This document shows positions 38,234 through 52,100 of a DNA stretch of 64,000 bases, piece by piece. Below the pieces are notes generated by a model. It did no database searches. It was not told the DNA's origin and saw only the letters and a program-made list of their open reading frames with translations. Origin of the DNA: Ascaris suum (Eukaryota; Nematoda; Chromadorea; Rhabditida; Ascarididae). Location: contig CM024168.1 of the NCBI GenBank assembly GCA_013433145.1, positions 9,804,184 through 9,868,183 on the forward strand, written 5' to 3'. The stretch's first letter is position 1; every line of letters starts with the position of its first letter. Made by a program: the position numbers and the translations under genes.

Positions 38234-41200
38234 CGCGAAATAATATCGGCGAGTAGATATGAAATCGCCCACGAAGGCCTGCATTTTTGGAACACTCAAC
38301 TGCAGATGTTGAATTTTAACCACAAGGCGATACTCAAATACTCGTCTTGTCATCCGAGTCGATGTGCAGTAACTTGTTCGTCTAACTGTCTACTGACACG
38401 CTTGATCGGAAACTGGACGTTTTCCGGCAGCTTTGGAGGATGTAATGGAGGAAAGTTCCTCGTTTTTGGAGAGGAAATAATTATTTTCGGTGCAGCCATA
38501 TCTTTTATTCTGCTAAAGAGTAGCGTCGGTATTTTGAGTTTCATCGCTATATTAGAGTGCACATAGACAACCTCGCTCTTCTATCAGTGCGAAGAATCCT
38601 TGATTTGCCGACGATTTCTATCCGCTTAAATCCCTCAAAGAGTTCAAAATTGCCGCTGCAATCGTGTACTTCTCGTAACTGGGAACCCAAAAGTAGCATC
38701 TGCAAATGAAATCCCGAAAATGCCGCTCAGAAATTGGAGCCCAACGTGACATAGCAAGTGGATGTCAAAAATCAGGGAAGCCCGGGGAGAGCGGGATTTA
38801 GTTTATTGCATTTAGCTCAGCAGGTTGTTTATTGCCCCATTGTCGTCTCAGAAGTTTCTGTGTTTTGCTGTTTTCTAAGCGGCATAGTTCAGGCCTTCAA
38901 GTCAGTGCCTTCGCAGTTGTAGATGTTGGAAGTTGAGCTGCAGCGATGAAAGTGACTTTGTCAGAAGTTTCAGCCGACATATTGATAGCTGTGTCCCTAT
39001 GCTGCATATGTAAAGCAGTCGGTGTTTTGTTTTAAAGCGAAGGCAGTCTGCTGCATTAGCCTCAGTATCTGTTACACATTAGCGAAGCATCATAAATGCT
39101 CCGGAGCATCGTTCGCGTATCTTGTAACGTGTGACTGCGTAAAAGTGCGCAGGTTTGCTCGCAGATCGCCGCATCTCTCAGGTGGCGCTTTCATTGGCCA
39201 GTGAAGGTGCTCATATGGAATTTAATCTCTGTGAAAGAATTTAACATCACATGACGTTCTTTCTTGTGAATGCATTGATCTTCAGGTATGATGTTTGTAA
39301 TTGTGCGATGTAGGCAATATAGATTACTGTACCTTAAGGTGACCGATTATGTAACAACGCTAACTTTGATACATCATTTTTGTCGGAGAAGTGTCCTCGA
39401 TGCAATATGAATTCAGTTGATGTCATTCTCAGTGCAGAGAACGTTGATCGAAGATAACGTGGAAATCGTTTTTCTGTAGCGATGAGTCGGCGCCACTGAA
39501 GCAGTGGACCGCCTCGATGGGAAAAGCGTACTGAATTTAATCGTCCTCATGTTCAGTCAAACTGTTTCAGTGGTTGCACATATGACGGGGGATTGAACTA
39601 CGGCTTAGCGATTAAAAACTCTCAGGTAGATTGGCACATAAACATTTTTCAGTTCCAACCGCTGAGCCAGCGATCCGCAGGCATACCGAACGCGATGGCA
39701 CATGGGCCTCGACATGCAAACTGTCCAGTAATGTTTCCCTGAGAAGCTAGACGTCAGTAAAACCGGAAACGGAAAAGCCTATTTTCGTGTTCATTCCAAT
39801 CATTAGCAAGAGTGGATGATCCGCAAGTTGTATGGTATCCCTAGTTTTCAACAACTTATAGAACACGTTGCTCGACTGATTGGTTGATTTGATCACAGAA
39901 TACGGTCACTTGCAGTTTTCTTTGTTCAGAAGAATAAAGAAAACTCCAGTTGACAGTGGATATATGTAAATGAATGAGAGAGCGAGCAAACGGATGGTAA
40001 GCAACACAAAAATTGCAAAAGTCGAATAAGCGAATGAAATGAGGCGAGTATGAGCGTCGACGAACAGGTAGTGAAGTGGAGCATTGGAACGGAGTTTTGA
40101 GAGGACAGAAGAAATAAGAAAGAAAATGCAGGACGTGTTCATGCGCATGGAATTTATGACCTGTAAAGTGCGCGAATGATTTCAGTGAATGAGATGACAC
40201 GTTTCCGGTCGAATGAATCAACATGACTGTTGAAATATAGAAACTTTATTTGATTCAACAACAAACTTTATAAGCTTTTCCATATACGAATTGCTCTGAA
40301 ACTGTCGGATGGAACCCGTTGTGCGTGGTACTCGATATCGATGAACTCCGCTCGCTATCTTCAGCAGGCCTTCAAAAGCTGTGTCGGACAACATTTGAAG
40401 CATAGAATGAAATCAGTTTTCGCTCTGGTGTTCTGACGCTTTAAGGTGGAAAATCTTCAGCCCAGTCTGGTGGTGTGGTGAAAACATATTCGGGGCGGAC
40501 GGGGTGGAGGTCGAGTTCAGGTCGTGTCCTATAAATTTGGTCTTACTTTTACGGTTAACGAGCTGGATCTATCGCAAGCAGTACGTAAACATGGACAAGA
40601 GGTCGCCACAATGCGTTCTTATAGGGATTTTAGAAGGTGGATGGCGAGTGCGGAGGGAAATGAAGGGGTCGAGTCGAGTTAAAAAGAAGGCAAGGGTTCA
40701 TCTTGAAAAGTAAGTTCTGCGCAGGGAGCGGTTTTGATAATGATGGTCGGGAGAGACGCAGAGGAAGAGGTCATTGGAGAGACTGGAAGAGGAGAATTAT
40801 CGGAGATTCGGAGAACGCTATTCATATACAGGTGACATCTTGCATTACTGGGGTGCAGATTGCCTACAGATTACATCTTCGATGTCAGATGCGCCGCAAA
40901 TCGATGTCAATCACTCAGTTACTCTAATCTTTCCATAAAAAGTTGGTATCGACACCCACTTCTTACCAAAATCGCCTTCCCTTCTTCCAAAACCATTCAC
41001 GCAAACTTACCCTCGGAAGTTTGCATACCGTTGTAACGTCGCGGGACATGTGTTACACATCAAGCATGCGGGACATGTGTTGCACTTGAGCATTTCACCA
41101 TGGCCGATGTGCTTCGTTGTTTAAAAGTTATAATACGTCTGGCAAATCTCCCTTGACCTGGTGTATTCCAAATAGTGATTAGCAACACTTTCACTCAGAG

Positions 41201-43194
41201 TGGAAGATAGAGTAATATAGTGCTGCAAGCATTTCCGGTGTTACAATATCGCTAACACGAGAGTTGCATTTTCCCAGGAGTGTCGCGCTGCCTCCTGGAT
41301 TAGGTTCGAAATGGGTTTTATAATTGTGACCTTTCTTGTTTGGCATCTATTACGTCATTGTAATGAAAGTTGTGATTTAAATCCACATTGCCCCCTCAAA
41401 TTTCACCGCAGAGTCAGTCCGATTCTATGGTAGCTGGAGGCCGACTGTCTGATGAGCTCTGAGTTTAATCCGTCTCTTTACCTCCTGATTCAACCATAGT
41501 TTGGCTACTCTCACAGTCGTGAACGGGGTCGGATTGAAGCCATGCCTGCTGTAGTGCTTCAGTCAGTCTTGGAGGGTTTTTGAGCTGTCGGACCCTACAT
41601 ACCACTCCTTTGAGTATTGTTGAGTTCAAAAGCACATACCTGTACTAAGCTTATCAACCACCGAACAACTTTGAAGGGTGAGCACCTTCACGTGACTATC
41701 GAAGAAATTCGGTGGGTTCTAATTTGGACTAGACCCATATTTCAGTGATGGCCTTGGTAGTTGGTCTCTGTAAGCTGTTATGGTACAATATGTGTTAAGG
41801 AGCTTGTAAAGCTGTATTCTCGATGTGCCTATCATTACCTTCTTTGTTGTTAGTTCACCTCTCACTCCATCAATGACGATGCTCGCCGATCAGCACAATT
41901 GCAATCCATCGAGTGTTTGCATTTTAGAATCTGATTAAAGACTGATCTGTAAGGTCTCTAATTGCAGGTGATAAATAGGTCGGTTTTTACTGACATCTTC
42001 GAAAACTGCTATTTAAAAGGCATTTTGACACCTTTCCACCTGCATTTCCATGAGCACCGAAATGAGATACGGCTTGCCATGAAACGTTAACCAAGAGCAT
42101 CTCATTTTCGCAGAACGCTGTGTCCGGTGTATAATCACCGTCGACTCTGTCCTCTCTCAACTTTTAGTTTCATTTCCTATGCACTGCTTATTACAAATCC
42201 CAAAGTAATAACTCCCATCCTTTGTTCATATTCTTAATTCTTTGGCTTATATGCGTCGATTTTCTTTGATTTCTCACACGGATTACTGAGTGTTTCATTT
42301 TCAAATATACTTTCACATCAGACTGGATCTCACTTTCACTTATTTAGCGCATTTCTTCGAATATTCTTCCCCCGGACTCCCGTGCACTTTACGCTTCGCA
42401 GATTTCTTTAGCCGCAGTATTTTTCCCACCCCCTGCCGACAACTAAATTCCCAGCTGTCTTTGTTGAACTCTTCGAAATTTTGAATTCCCGCCTGAAAAA
42501 TGAGTACTTCGCTCGATGGGAGCGAGGGGGGAGGAGGGGGGGGGGGACGTGCAACGCGTTGTGTATGTATGCATAAGAAAATATGCAAAGCATGCGGGTA
42601 GTCGAGTCTTCCCGAAAGTGGTCACGCAGGATACTTCCGGTTGCTGTACTGTCGGCGGATGTACCCAATATGGGGGGCCGGGGCAGGCCGTTATCTTTTT
42701 GCTTTATTTATCGTAATCAATGTGTTGGAAGTATCGTTCTCAGAGGGGTGGCTTTTTCCGGTGTTCTCAGGTAAAGAGGAGTCCAAGGGCTGGTGAGGGG
42801 GAGGGGCTGCGCTGGAGGCATGCGGTTTTATGGTATAAACGATTGTACTCAACAGTTGAATGTACGTTGTGTACGTTTTTAAGCACTCAAGCCATCAGTA
42901 CTAACATTATTCTTTATTCCATTCGTTTATTGTCGTCCGAGCTGGTTCGAGATGTCGCACCAGGTATTCATTGTGGTTTAAGCATCCTACAAGTTGGTAG
43001 ACTACAGTTTTACGTGGTATGGTTTGTGGGTTGTCTAGTAGGAAATATTGGTTAACTATGGCCATGATTGGTTTTATAATATACCGCCTAAGACGTCTTA
43101 TGGGAATTAATGCTTTCCACCCCTCTATCACCCTCTCTTGGCGAATTCGGCATTACGAAAGAATTGTTTATAGGAGAAGAATACTTGCAGCTTG
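38234..43194. other. gene-poor interval between FDXR and PDCL
   Basis: Five kilobases without a recognised exon. A minus-strand frame at 38350-38562, a plus-strand stretch at 39652-39741 (acceptor TTTTTCAG followed by 29 codons and a stop) and a minus-strand frame at 40218-40403 were examined and not identified. The part from about 40950 to 42300 has no open frame above 60 codons and is rich in T and C, which could reflect an old degraded repeat. Short repeats at 41041 and a G tract at 42536 also lie here. Confidence 0.35.
41041..41093. repeat. short tandem duplication, two ~27-bp units
   Basis: GCGGGACATGTGTTACACAT and GCGGGACATGTGTTGCACTT, each followed by a similar AAGCAT/GAGCAT end, lie head to tail. 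Each unit contains the palindrome ACATGT. Confidence 0.75.
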
Positions 43195-45745
43195 ATGGCT
43201 CAGTTGGACGACAAGATCTTGAACGGCAAAAATGTTGGCTACTGTAGTAGCAGTGAGGAAGAGGAAGATCATGGTCCACAGTTCGTCAGTGGTGAAGACG
43301 AGAGGCAAGTAGCAGTTATGCGGGGCATTCGCAACACAGGTCCCAAAGGAGTGCTCGAAGATTGGAGGTCCTTTCATAACGAACAGAAACAGCAGCAAAA
43401 AGCGAAGTTCCAGGAGGTAAATATTAATAGAAACGAGTAGAAGGATCTCGAGCTTTTTTGTTTTGTTCTGTGCCACTGTTTCACATCACAGTAGCATATT
43501 CAGGTGCGAGGGGTGGCTTGTTCGGATCAGAGTGTTCCCAAGTCTGATGCAAACAAAAGAATCCCTCTCGAAATATGGTGGACCTCTCGAATTTTTTTGC
43601 AAAGGAAATGCAGAAAAGTGCCTTTATTCTATCAGTGAAGCACAAGTATTCTTCCATGCGAACATGATTGCTGCATTGTATAATGCTATCCCGCATTCTC
43701 CCTTGCCCACCCTTGTAGACCGAAGAATTCCCCTCTTGTGTTAATATTAACAGTTTATATGGAGGGGTTTTTATGGTTACTTGTTGTGAGGCATTGAAGG
43801 GCGGCATGTGTCGTAATGTTGTATGCGAGGTAGATTGCTATTCAGATCTTCGTTGAAAACATGATCTTTGATTGATGCAACTACTTTAAAATGCACTCCT
43901 GCTGTCGGCTTCTTGCCTAGATAAAAGCAGCCAGCAAATAAAGGCAACATTGCACTTCTGCTAACACAAGACAGCAATTTCATTTCCAATTGTGTGTTTT
44001 GGGAAGGTGTGGCATAGAACGAACGTCTTGCAGATGATCGCTGAGGCAAAGCGTGGTATGCTGAGTGGAAATGAAGAAGGCGTGGATGAGGAACTGCAGA
44101 GAATTCGCGAGGAGAGGCTACAGCAGCTGAAGGATAGAGTCGCTTCGAAAGGAAAGGTTCGTCACCATCGTGTTAGCGGCGCATGAAGCTTGTTTACGTG
44201 TCCAGTCACAGTGCTCTGATTGACTGATCTATCTGTGCAAGGTTTTATAAGCTATAGGGTAACTACATCTTGGTGCAGGAAGATGTCGTATCTCTGATCG
44301 CCAGTGTTGTGTCTGTGAGTGGGCGAGGCGATGAGGAGGTAGAGTCGACGATGTGTTGATGAGGAAGGCGACTTTATTAGAGAGAGAACCGAGGTACACA
44401 GAACATACACATACACCACACAGAGCCCACAATGGAAAAAAAAACAGCTTATGTAGAGGTGGTCATGTGGCCATTTGTGGCGAAATTTGATGGCCGTGCT
44501 ATGCAGTCACGTGATCTCCATCACATCACTGCGCCTTGTGATGACGTGGCTGGCAATTGTGTGTCGCATTGCATGCAACGTGAACAAGCGTTTTGCAATA
44601 CCGCCCCGGATGTGCTGAGTCATCACCACATATGTAACAGAAGATATTCGCTGAAAACATGGAAGTGAACATTTGGAATCCTTGCTTACAGTGACTCATG
44701 GTACCTTCGAGAAATCACACAAGGACCTATATATAAAAAATGGGAGGGGATGTGCGGGCTTTTGCAGCATACGCGCTTTACACTCTGTTACATCTCAAAA
44801 ACAGAAGGGCTTCTCAGTAAGCGTTTTCTTGAGTTTGGAGATTCTGAACGAACAGCTGGAATGTGATTGAAACATTGTGAGTAGAGACTTATGGTGTCTT
44901 CTTTAAATGCCCATAGGGGGGGGGGGGTGGGGGAGATACGATCATCTCATTTGAGATTCGAAAAATTCAATCAAGTACCAATCAGTGTTCAATATTCATG
45001 GGTTTTTGTAAGAACGCATAACGACTTTACGATATGAGGTTCTCTGCTTCCATATCGACCGAACTGACGATGCATGAAGCTTTGCTTATCGAATCATAAG
45101 AGATGCGTTCACAGGAATCGATTTCAAGAAGGGTTCAGCCAAAACCGGAACTTGCTTTATGTGTGAATAAACGACGTTTTGCAGGTGATTGAAATGGAAA
45201 CTAAGGAGCAATTTCTCAGCGCAATAGAGAAGTGTCGGAATGCACTCCTCTTGATCCACATCTATGAGGAAGCGGTAGACGGCTGTGTTACGATGAATTC
45301 TGTGCTATGTTCTGTTGCAGCTAAATATCCTCAAGTGAAGCTTGCTCGCGTCAAGTCTTCTGTTCTCAAAACCTCTGCCACTTTTGTAAGTTTCGACCAG
45401 TGGTTAAAGTCATTTCTGTTAGCATACCAACTCGGATTAATTCAGTTGGAGTCGTTCGAGCCGAGTATTACAGTAAAATTTTCAGTGAATAGTTGTGGTG
45501 TTATAAGCATCAAAAAATGAGACTTCTGTAAGTCGCTCTTAATTCCTTTTATTTTCTCTAGATCAAGTCTCAGAGACACATACTCCTTTTTTCCTCATAA
45601 ATAACGATGTTTGCAGAGTTCGAATGCTCTCCCCACTCTACAAGTCTATTATAACGACGCATTAGTGGGTAATTTCGTGAGGATAACCGACCATCTCGGA
45701 GAAGACTTCACCACTTCTCAAGTTGTTGCCTTCCTTTATGAGTGA
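43195..45745 (+). CDS. PDCL: phosducin-like protein (PDCL/PhLP1)
   Basis: PhLP1 is a co-chaperone that works with the CCT chaperonin to assemble G-protein beta-gamma dimers and has a C-terminal thioredoxin-like domain. Exons 43195-43416, 44034-44156, 45185-45385 and 45617-45745 join in phase to 224 residues. Family marks: the LDDKILNGKN start with an acidic SSSEEEED run, NTGPKGVLEDWR in exon 1, a charged helix ELQRIREERLQQLKDR in exon 2, and in exons 3-4 the thioredoxin-like fold with LLIHIYEEAVDGC, ALPTLQVYYNDALVGNFVRITD and GEDF. The protein ends soon after this domain at TGA 45743; a GTGAGT overlaps that stop, so a further exon adding the usual acidic tail is possible. Human PhLP1 is 301 residues; most of the difference is in the N-terminal half. 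Confidence 0.94.
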
Positions 45746-48700
45746 GTGTTTTTGAGAGTTCAAATACTAAATTCTATTCCCGATGGGGCTATGAAGAAGA
45801 TAATACAATATTTGACAATATGAAGCAAAAAAAGTGTTCAGACCGGTAATTAGACCGGAGCATAGTGATGGGAAGGTTGTTGCTGTTGGTTAATGAATGC
45901 GTTGTTTCCAAGTCATCTACGCTCTCTTTTCGAATGCTTCTTCAACGAGCAGTACGTTTCACATTAATTGCGTATATTCTCTAATGAAACTCAAGATGTA
46001 AATGTCCTGCTTTGCGAATTATTTTGAAGCACTTCGTTGAATGTTTGGCATTTTATTAGACAGGGTTCAGACTACAACAATTGCATTTTTTGATTGGATG
46101 CAAATTACATTTTTTTCGCAAAGTCAGTGACTCTATGAGAACAACTCATTCGAGATGGTTCATCGTAATTCTCGCTTTTCTGCATTCGTCCTTCGTCTTT
46201 ATTGAGCAAACTGAATAAATAATTTCAGACACGATATAGATTTGGCGTTGAACACTAGAAGCGACGAATAAGAAGATCTCAGTTAATCCCGTTCGGTGCT
46301 TTAACTTCAAATAAAGGCGGTGTCCTCTATTTGCAATGATTTCAGCGATTCAGTGTTTGTAATCTCCTCGAATCTGAGCACTCTTTCCGAAGTTTGAGTG
46401 CCTCAAATGTTTTAAAATCTTCTCTGCAAATATTTCCTTGGAGTTTCCTAGTCGTTTGTGGATAATTTGTGTGTAATCTATGTAATTAGATGTTTGTATT
46501 TATAAATTTTCTGTAGAGGGGGAGGGGGAGAGGTTTGAACGGTACTTGGCTGTTTCTTTGTGAAGATGTGCTCATCCTCGGGAGATTCATTTCTTTAGGT
46601 CCTTTGCGAGAGTCACCCACCTCTATAGTCGACATATGCAATAACAGCAAAACATCTGGAGTCAGAGGCTTGAGAGTAGAGAGGTGTAGGTGAGGTTTTC
46701 TGCAGTTTGTTTCATCTTAAAACTGCGTCTTGTTTGAAGTGTGAGTTGGATTCAGGGAGTGAGAGGCGCAATAAGAATGATCCTGTTATATCCAAGCATA
46801 CCACTTTATGAGGGAAAGATAGTTGTAAGTGGAGATCGCTCTCTGGTCTTATTGAAGACGCATCTTTATTTACACATTTATTGTTTATGCTGTTATAATT
46901 TTTACAATTTAATAAAGAAATGTCCGTTCGATTCAACACGATATTCATTCCGTTATATTCGTTCCTAAGTGGTGTACCTTTTGTTTTTCGATGTGCTCAG
47001 CTTGAAAGACGTTATCTTTCATCTCCCCCAGCCCGATCGCCTCGACTCCCTGTTCGCTTTTTTCATTTTCCTGTCCTTCTCTGAACTGTAGACAGGAAGA
47101 AAGTGCCATTGGACCTCGTCTGCTGCGCTTCGAGCTTTAAGTAGACTATCGTGAGATGAGATGCGGTGCGGCTATAATACAGAGGTTATACCGTATTACT
47201 GCAGTAAATAAAGTGAATAAAGCTTCATTTCAAAAGTGTTCACCAGATGATATGACAAGAACGGAGCAAATAAAGAACGAGTTGTAGAAGTTGGAGACGA
47301 GTTTAGGAGCGGAAATGGGGTAGGGGATGCATGAATGAGCAGCGCTGGTTTGTTGTAGGGCAACAGTTGTTCTCACTGCTAGCTTTAATTAATTGTTTAT
47401 GCTATTGGCCCTTTATTGATGTCTTATGTCTGGTTGTATGAAAACCCCTAAGGGAGGGTGCTGAGGGGTGGGGGTAATGGCAAAGCGGGTAATACTATTG
47501 GTCCTCTACCATAAGGTCAGGGCTCGAGTTCCATCTGTTCGCAACATTCTTCGCCGCTACCGCTGTTACAGTAAGAACGGTTTGTGTGCTGCAGTGGTTT
47601 CGTTTGATTCTTCTCCGTTATTGAATGAACTTACCAAAAGAGGTTGCCTCTGCAACAAAATAACTATAAAGTGTGGTTTTTATAGCGGGTTTACAGCTTG
47701 CTAAGAGCCAGTTTAGTAATAGTTGTGCAAATACGAGCAGGATGACTATGAAGACCATAGCGGTGTGGTGGCATTTGACCTGGAGAAGATTGTTTCGTGG
47801 CCAAAACAGTATGTTGTGATAGTTAAATGCAGAATGTTGAATGTGTGCACCTTCCTTGCAGTGGTTTCATTCGTCGACCTGTAAAATATGCACCTGAGCT
47901 TTAATTAGCAGGTGGTCTTTCTCGGCACGAGCTCGGCCTGGGATGGATAAACTTGTGGTGTTTTTCATCGTTAACTTCTTGAAATTCAGGTCAATCTGCT
48001 TTCTGATGGTGTGGGTATGAATGTAGCAACACTCGTGCAATGACAGGAAGTTTCTTGCTGACCTCATCAAACGAATCTCTGCACTCGTGATAAAGCATTG
48101 CCTTGTTCTTATTTTTTGCAGTTTCCTTTCTCGCTCTCTCTAGAATGTGTTCCTTAATGAAGGTCATCAGTATGTGACCCACATAACAGCAGTCTTGTTT
48201 ATTTCCAACGCATAAATGTAAGCAAGTTTGTTGATGAAAAGTATTGCAGTGGAAGGAGGGCAGATGGATGAGGAGAGGTATTTGTATGCTCCGCTGGGAT
48301 TGATGTTCATCACGATGAGCGAAAATCACGAACAGGTCTCGTTCACCTATCCTTTTTCTTACGATCAGTCGTCGACTCGACCAGGCTGGTTATTGTAACG
48401 TTATTTTGTTACAATTTTCCCTTCTGTGTCACTAATAGGCTGAACTTTAAGTTGCTTCTGTCTCCATCTTAATTGATATCTGTGCAGTTTTCTGGGGCGC
48501 AAATGTTCTCCTTACTATTATTTCAAGCATTTTTGAAAGGTTTAGCATGGGCAAACAACAAACGAGGGTTGTCAAGTAATTAGGATTTCGGCTTCTCTAA
48601 GTATAATATAAGTATCTTGCCCACAGCAACACTTCTGTGTGTTTTTGCGTCGATTGATAGTAAATGTCTGACTCAACGGATCAGTAGTGTTGTAGGCTGA

Positions 48701-49175
48701 GTATGTGCGGAAAATGTGTATTTTCGCGGACGGGATTAAATATACCGGAACTGAATTCATTCCGCAGTTTTGGTGCAAGAATGAGATTGAATAGGGTCAC
48801 AACTTCACTTTTTCCATTCTTCGATCGCTTCCTTTGTTTCTGTTAGGTAATCACCAGTTGGATTCCTTGAAGTGTTGTATTAAAAAATTTTGTTGATATG
48901 TTGCTGTGGCGAATGTTATGTGGCCTCTGCGATAACTTGCCAGATATTATTTGTTTTCAGCTAAGTGCACCGTCGCCTGATCACCTCAAATTTGAATAGT
49001 AAATAAGGATATGATTATAGAGTGTAAGTAGAATGTAACATATGAAGTTCCGTTGCCCAACTCTGAGATGCTCCGTCAATCGCTGCTTGATCGACACGTT
49101 TTGCTGTCATTTGGGAGCCATGCGTTAGTGTTTATTGGATATCTTGAGAGGGTAATGTTTTGTTCGACTTTTCAG
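45746..49175. other. interval holding the unresolved 5' part of NPRL3
   Basis: NPRL3 should begin here. A likely exon is 46756-46824 (GVRGAIRMILLYPSIPLYEG), fitting the G-S-x-G-x-x-LLFRYP start of the family, with good GT-AG borders. A possible first exon is 45868-45888 (seven codons, MGRLLLL, followed by GTTAAT). Phases demand one more small exon between 46824 and 49176; I could not choose it with confidence (a frame near 47742, DDYEDHSG, is one option). AATAAA motifs at about 46214 and 46309 may belong to PDCL. Confidence 0.35.
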
Positions 49176-52100
49176 ATGCCGATCACCCTTCATCACCTGA
49201 ACGTGTCACTTATCCGCCCATGTAAGTTTTTATTCGCTTTGCTTTTTTACCACATTCATCGATGTGTTCATTGGCGTGCCTTTCTCTCCCACGTAATTTT
49301 TATTAATGGTTTGAAGTATTTGTTTTCATAAGAAATGGTCCTCACTCATATTGCACAGTAACCAAATGCATGGTCGATGCATAAATTTTGCATGTTTATC
49401 GTGAGCTATCGTAACTTTTGAATCCTAATAGTACCGTTAATTTTTTATTGAAGTATTCTCTTTTCGTACTCTGCTTGGAGGGAATTTAATTGGGAAGGCG
49501 TTTCATCGTCGTTTAGGTTTTAGCATTGATTATCCATGGATGATCTGATTTAGATTTATCAGGTGATGGGAAACGCATTATTATGGGATCAGTTGTTGCG
49601 AGTTTTGTATGCTCAGATCGTTCGTTTTTTGCTGATGGCCGCTTCATTTTCATTCAGAACTTTTTTCTGCAGAAGACATCACCACATTGCAGCTATATAA
49701 TCTCTAGACTAAAATGCAGCTTTATTATTACACAAAAGATCGTAGTTTCAGAGGTGCAGTTAGAGATTCCCGTTGACGAAACCCCGAATTTTTGAGCAAT
49801 TTTGGAGAGAATGTCTGCAACGAATGGCTAAGTACTCAGTTATTACCACCGCATATCGGATGCCGTTTCACGATCCATGCTCACTTTATTTGTTGTTTGA
49901 ATGTATCTCGCTCTCACTTCATTTGTTCAGTTGTTTTAAAAAAGATCTCGTCATTTGATCAGTAAAGCTTATTTTGCGCTCGTATGGAAATGATTTAGTT
50001 GTTAGGGCATAGACTTCTTTCGATTCATTCTGTAATAGACGTTATATGAGTTGATGAGTACAAAGCACTGAAGAATATCAGCAAAATGGCATCAACATAT
50101 ATCTCAGTGAGCAATATTAATGGCGTTTTGTGGAAATTATAACCAAGTGGAAAGCAGCCGCTTCTCCACATCGCTCTCCGTGACTCCTACGTGGATTTCA
50201 CTTTAATATTGTCCCCGTTGAGCAGAAGTTGTGTTCATTTATCAATTCTGCAATTGTTCGTTCTTCATTTGCGTTATAATTCACGATAAATACACCTGCC
50301 CACTTCCCAAAAACAAATAAATACAAATAAAAAAAAAGTGCAATTCAAATACTGAAGTAATTTTCAGTAAATCAATGGGAGTTATTTGTGCATTATCGTC
50401 TTTTCAGAGAATCAGATCGCACCGACGCACAGTTGTATGGGTGAGTTTGATGTCCCTTTTATCTCTTCTCACAGCCTTTATCATCTTGCAAGTACTCTTA
50501 ATTTTCTTATTCATATAGCCGGTTGCATTAGTGATGGCAAACGAGTCGGCATATACAACCAAGAGATGGCAGAAGCAACTGTGTGAACGCGTTATAGCAA
50601 CGTCATGTCCATGCCTATGTACATTTGTATTTCTGTCTGTGAGGTAGCTTCAGTTCGGGTTTCTCTGAAGCTGGAATTAGGGAACTCAATCGGTAGAACC
50701 TGCGTGATAAGTCTATCTTCACAAAAGTGAAAGGCGCCTAAACTGTATCCTTATGCCACTCAGGTTGCGAAGAAATCTTATGAGTAGTCGAGTTAATTAA
50801 ATTGTGATTCCCGATTAATTGTCTCACACTACCATTAAGCTAGATGGTGAAGTAAGCGGTGTGCCAAAGCGCATATTGTGCGTTTTGCTGCATTGGCACT
50901 ATTCTTTACCTGCTTAAATCTTAGAAAGAAACGCATTTAGTGAATTTTAAGCTGAGAAGGAAGTCAGTTGTTAGGGTCTCGGGAGGGAATTGCTGGGTCA
51001 ATTTTCCTTCCACAAAGAAACCCTCAAAAGGCACTCGTGCTAGTTTTTTCGGACATCATTTCTTTATTTGTTTTGCTGAATGCTTAACAGATTCACTTTT
51101 TCTCGTTTCATTGGACATTATTTTATTAGCGTGCCGACCGCCATCCTTGCACATCTTTTGTCAGCGAAGGGAATGTGTGATGCGCCATTCGAAATTAAAA
51201 TCGACAACTTCCGTTTCGCGGGATTCCCCAAAACGGTTCGTTTCGTTTGGCGATCCTGCTTTAGACCCTCGTGGTTCGTCGTTATTTATCGAATATCGAT
51301 TCACGATTTTAGCGTCAATAAGGGCTTTTTTATTTATTCAAAAGTATTCTGCAGAAGAAAAGAGATCGATTTGGGAGAAGGGAGAGGGGGAGTGGAATCA
51401 GATTCCCACAAGTACCGTAAAGCTCGTTGTTTCCCCACTGTTGAGAGGGGAAATGAGGGGAGGGAGATATCATATTCATCAAGTCTTTGTTGTGTTACCA
51501 TCAGATATAACACGGTAAACATATGCAGTTCATTGACCCATTTAGAATGAGGTAGTTATGGCAATACTTTAAAGGATTAGGATAAAACAAATAAACAAAT
51601 GGGACTAGAAATCATTGCATAAAGATGCAAAGTGGGGGTGGAGCAGAATGACGGAGATTCAGGTTTTATGGAGCATTTAATTGATATGAGTTCGAATCGA
51701 TGAGATCATCGCCAACGAATTGGGCAAACAAAGGCAAGTCTGAGCGAGTCGGCGGAGAAATAGATCCTGACTCGATACTGCAGCAACGGGAGGATGAGCA
51801 ACTGGGAACGAATTCATCGAACTTCATATCGGAGAATTCACTGTCGATTCAAAAGCACTTTCAGAGCGTTCGCCTGACTGTAGATCGAAAGCATAAAACT
51901 GCAGACGAGACTAGATCGGAACAGTCTTATTTAAACAATATTCGGAATCAAACGCTTTCTTCATTGTTAAACATACGAAAGGCACGTGATCTTCCTAAAG
52001 GAACCGTAATCTGAGTGGGAGAACAATATTGTTCCCTGAAAGCAAAGTGCCCTCTCCCATTGTTTTCCGCTCACTTCTTAGCCACATTTCGATGACTGCT

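Noticed and set aside
40218..40403. Minus-strand frame with SGVHRYRVPRTT, recalling the GVHRVQRVP motif of class I peptide release factors
   Set aside because: The match is short and imperfect, and no GGQ-containing exon is found nearby on that strand.
47867..48329. Overlapping minus-strand frames of 67 and 112 codons
   Set aside because: No domain recognised; composition fits chance.
50940..51518. 192-codon plus-strand frame
   Set aside because: Overlaps the NPRL3 exon 51130-51235 in another frame; the NPRL3 frame is the conserved one.
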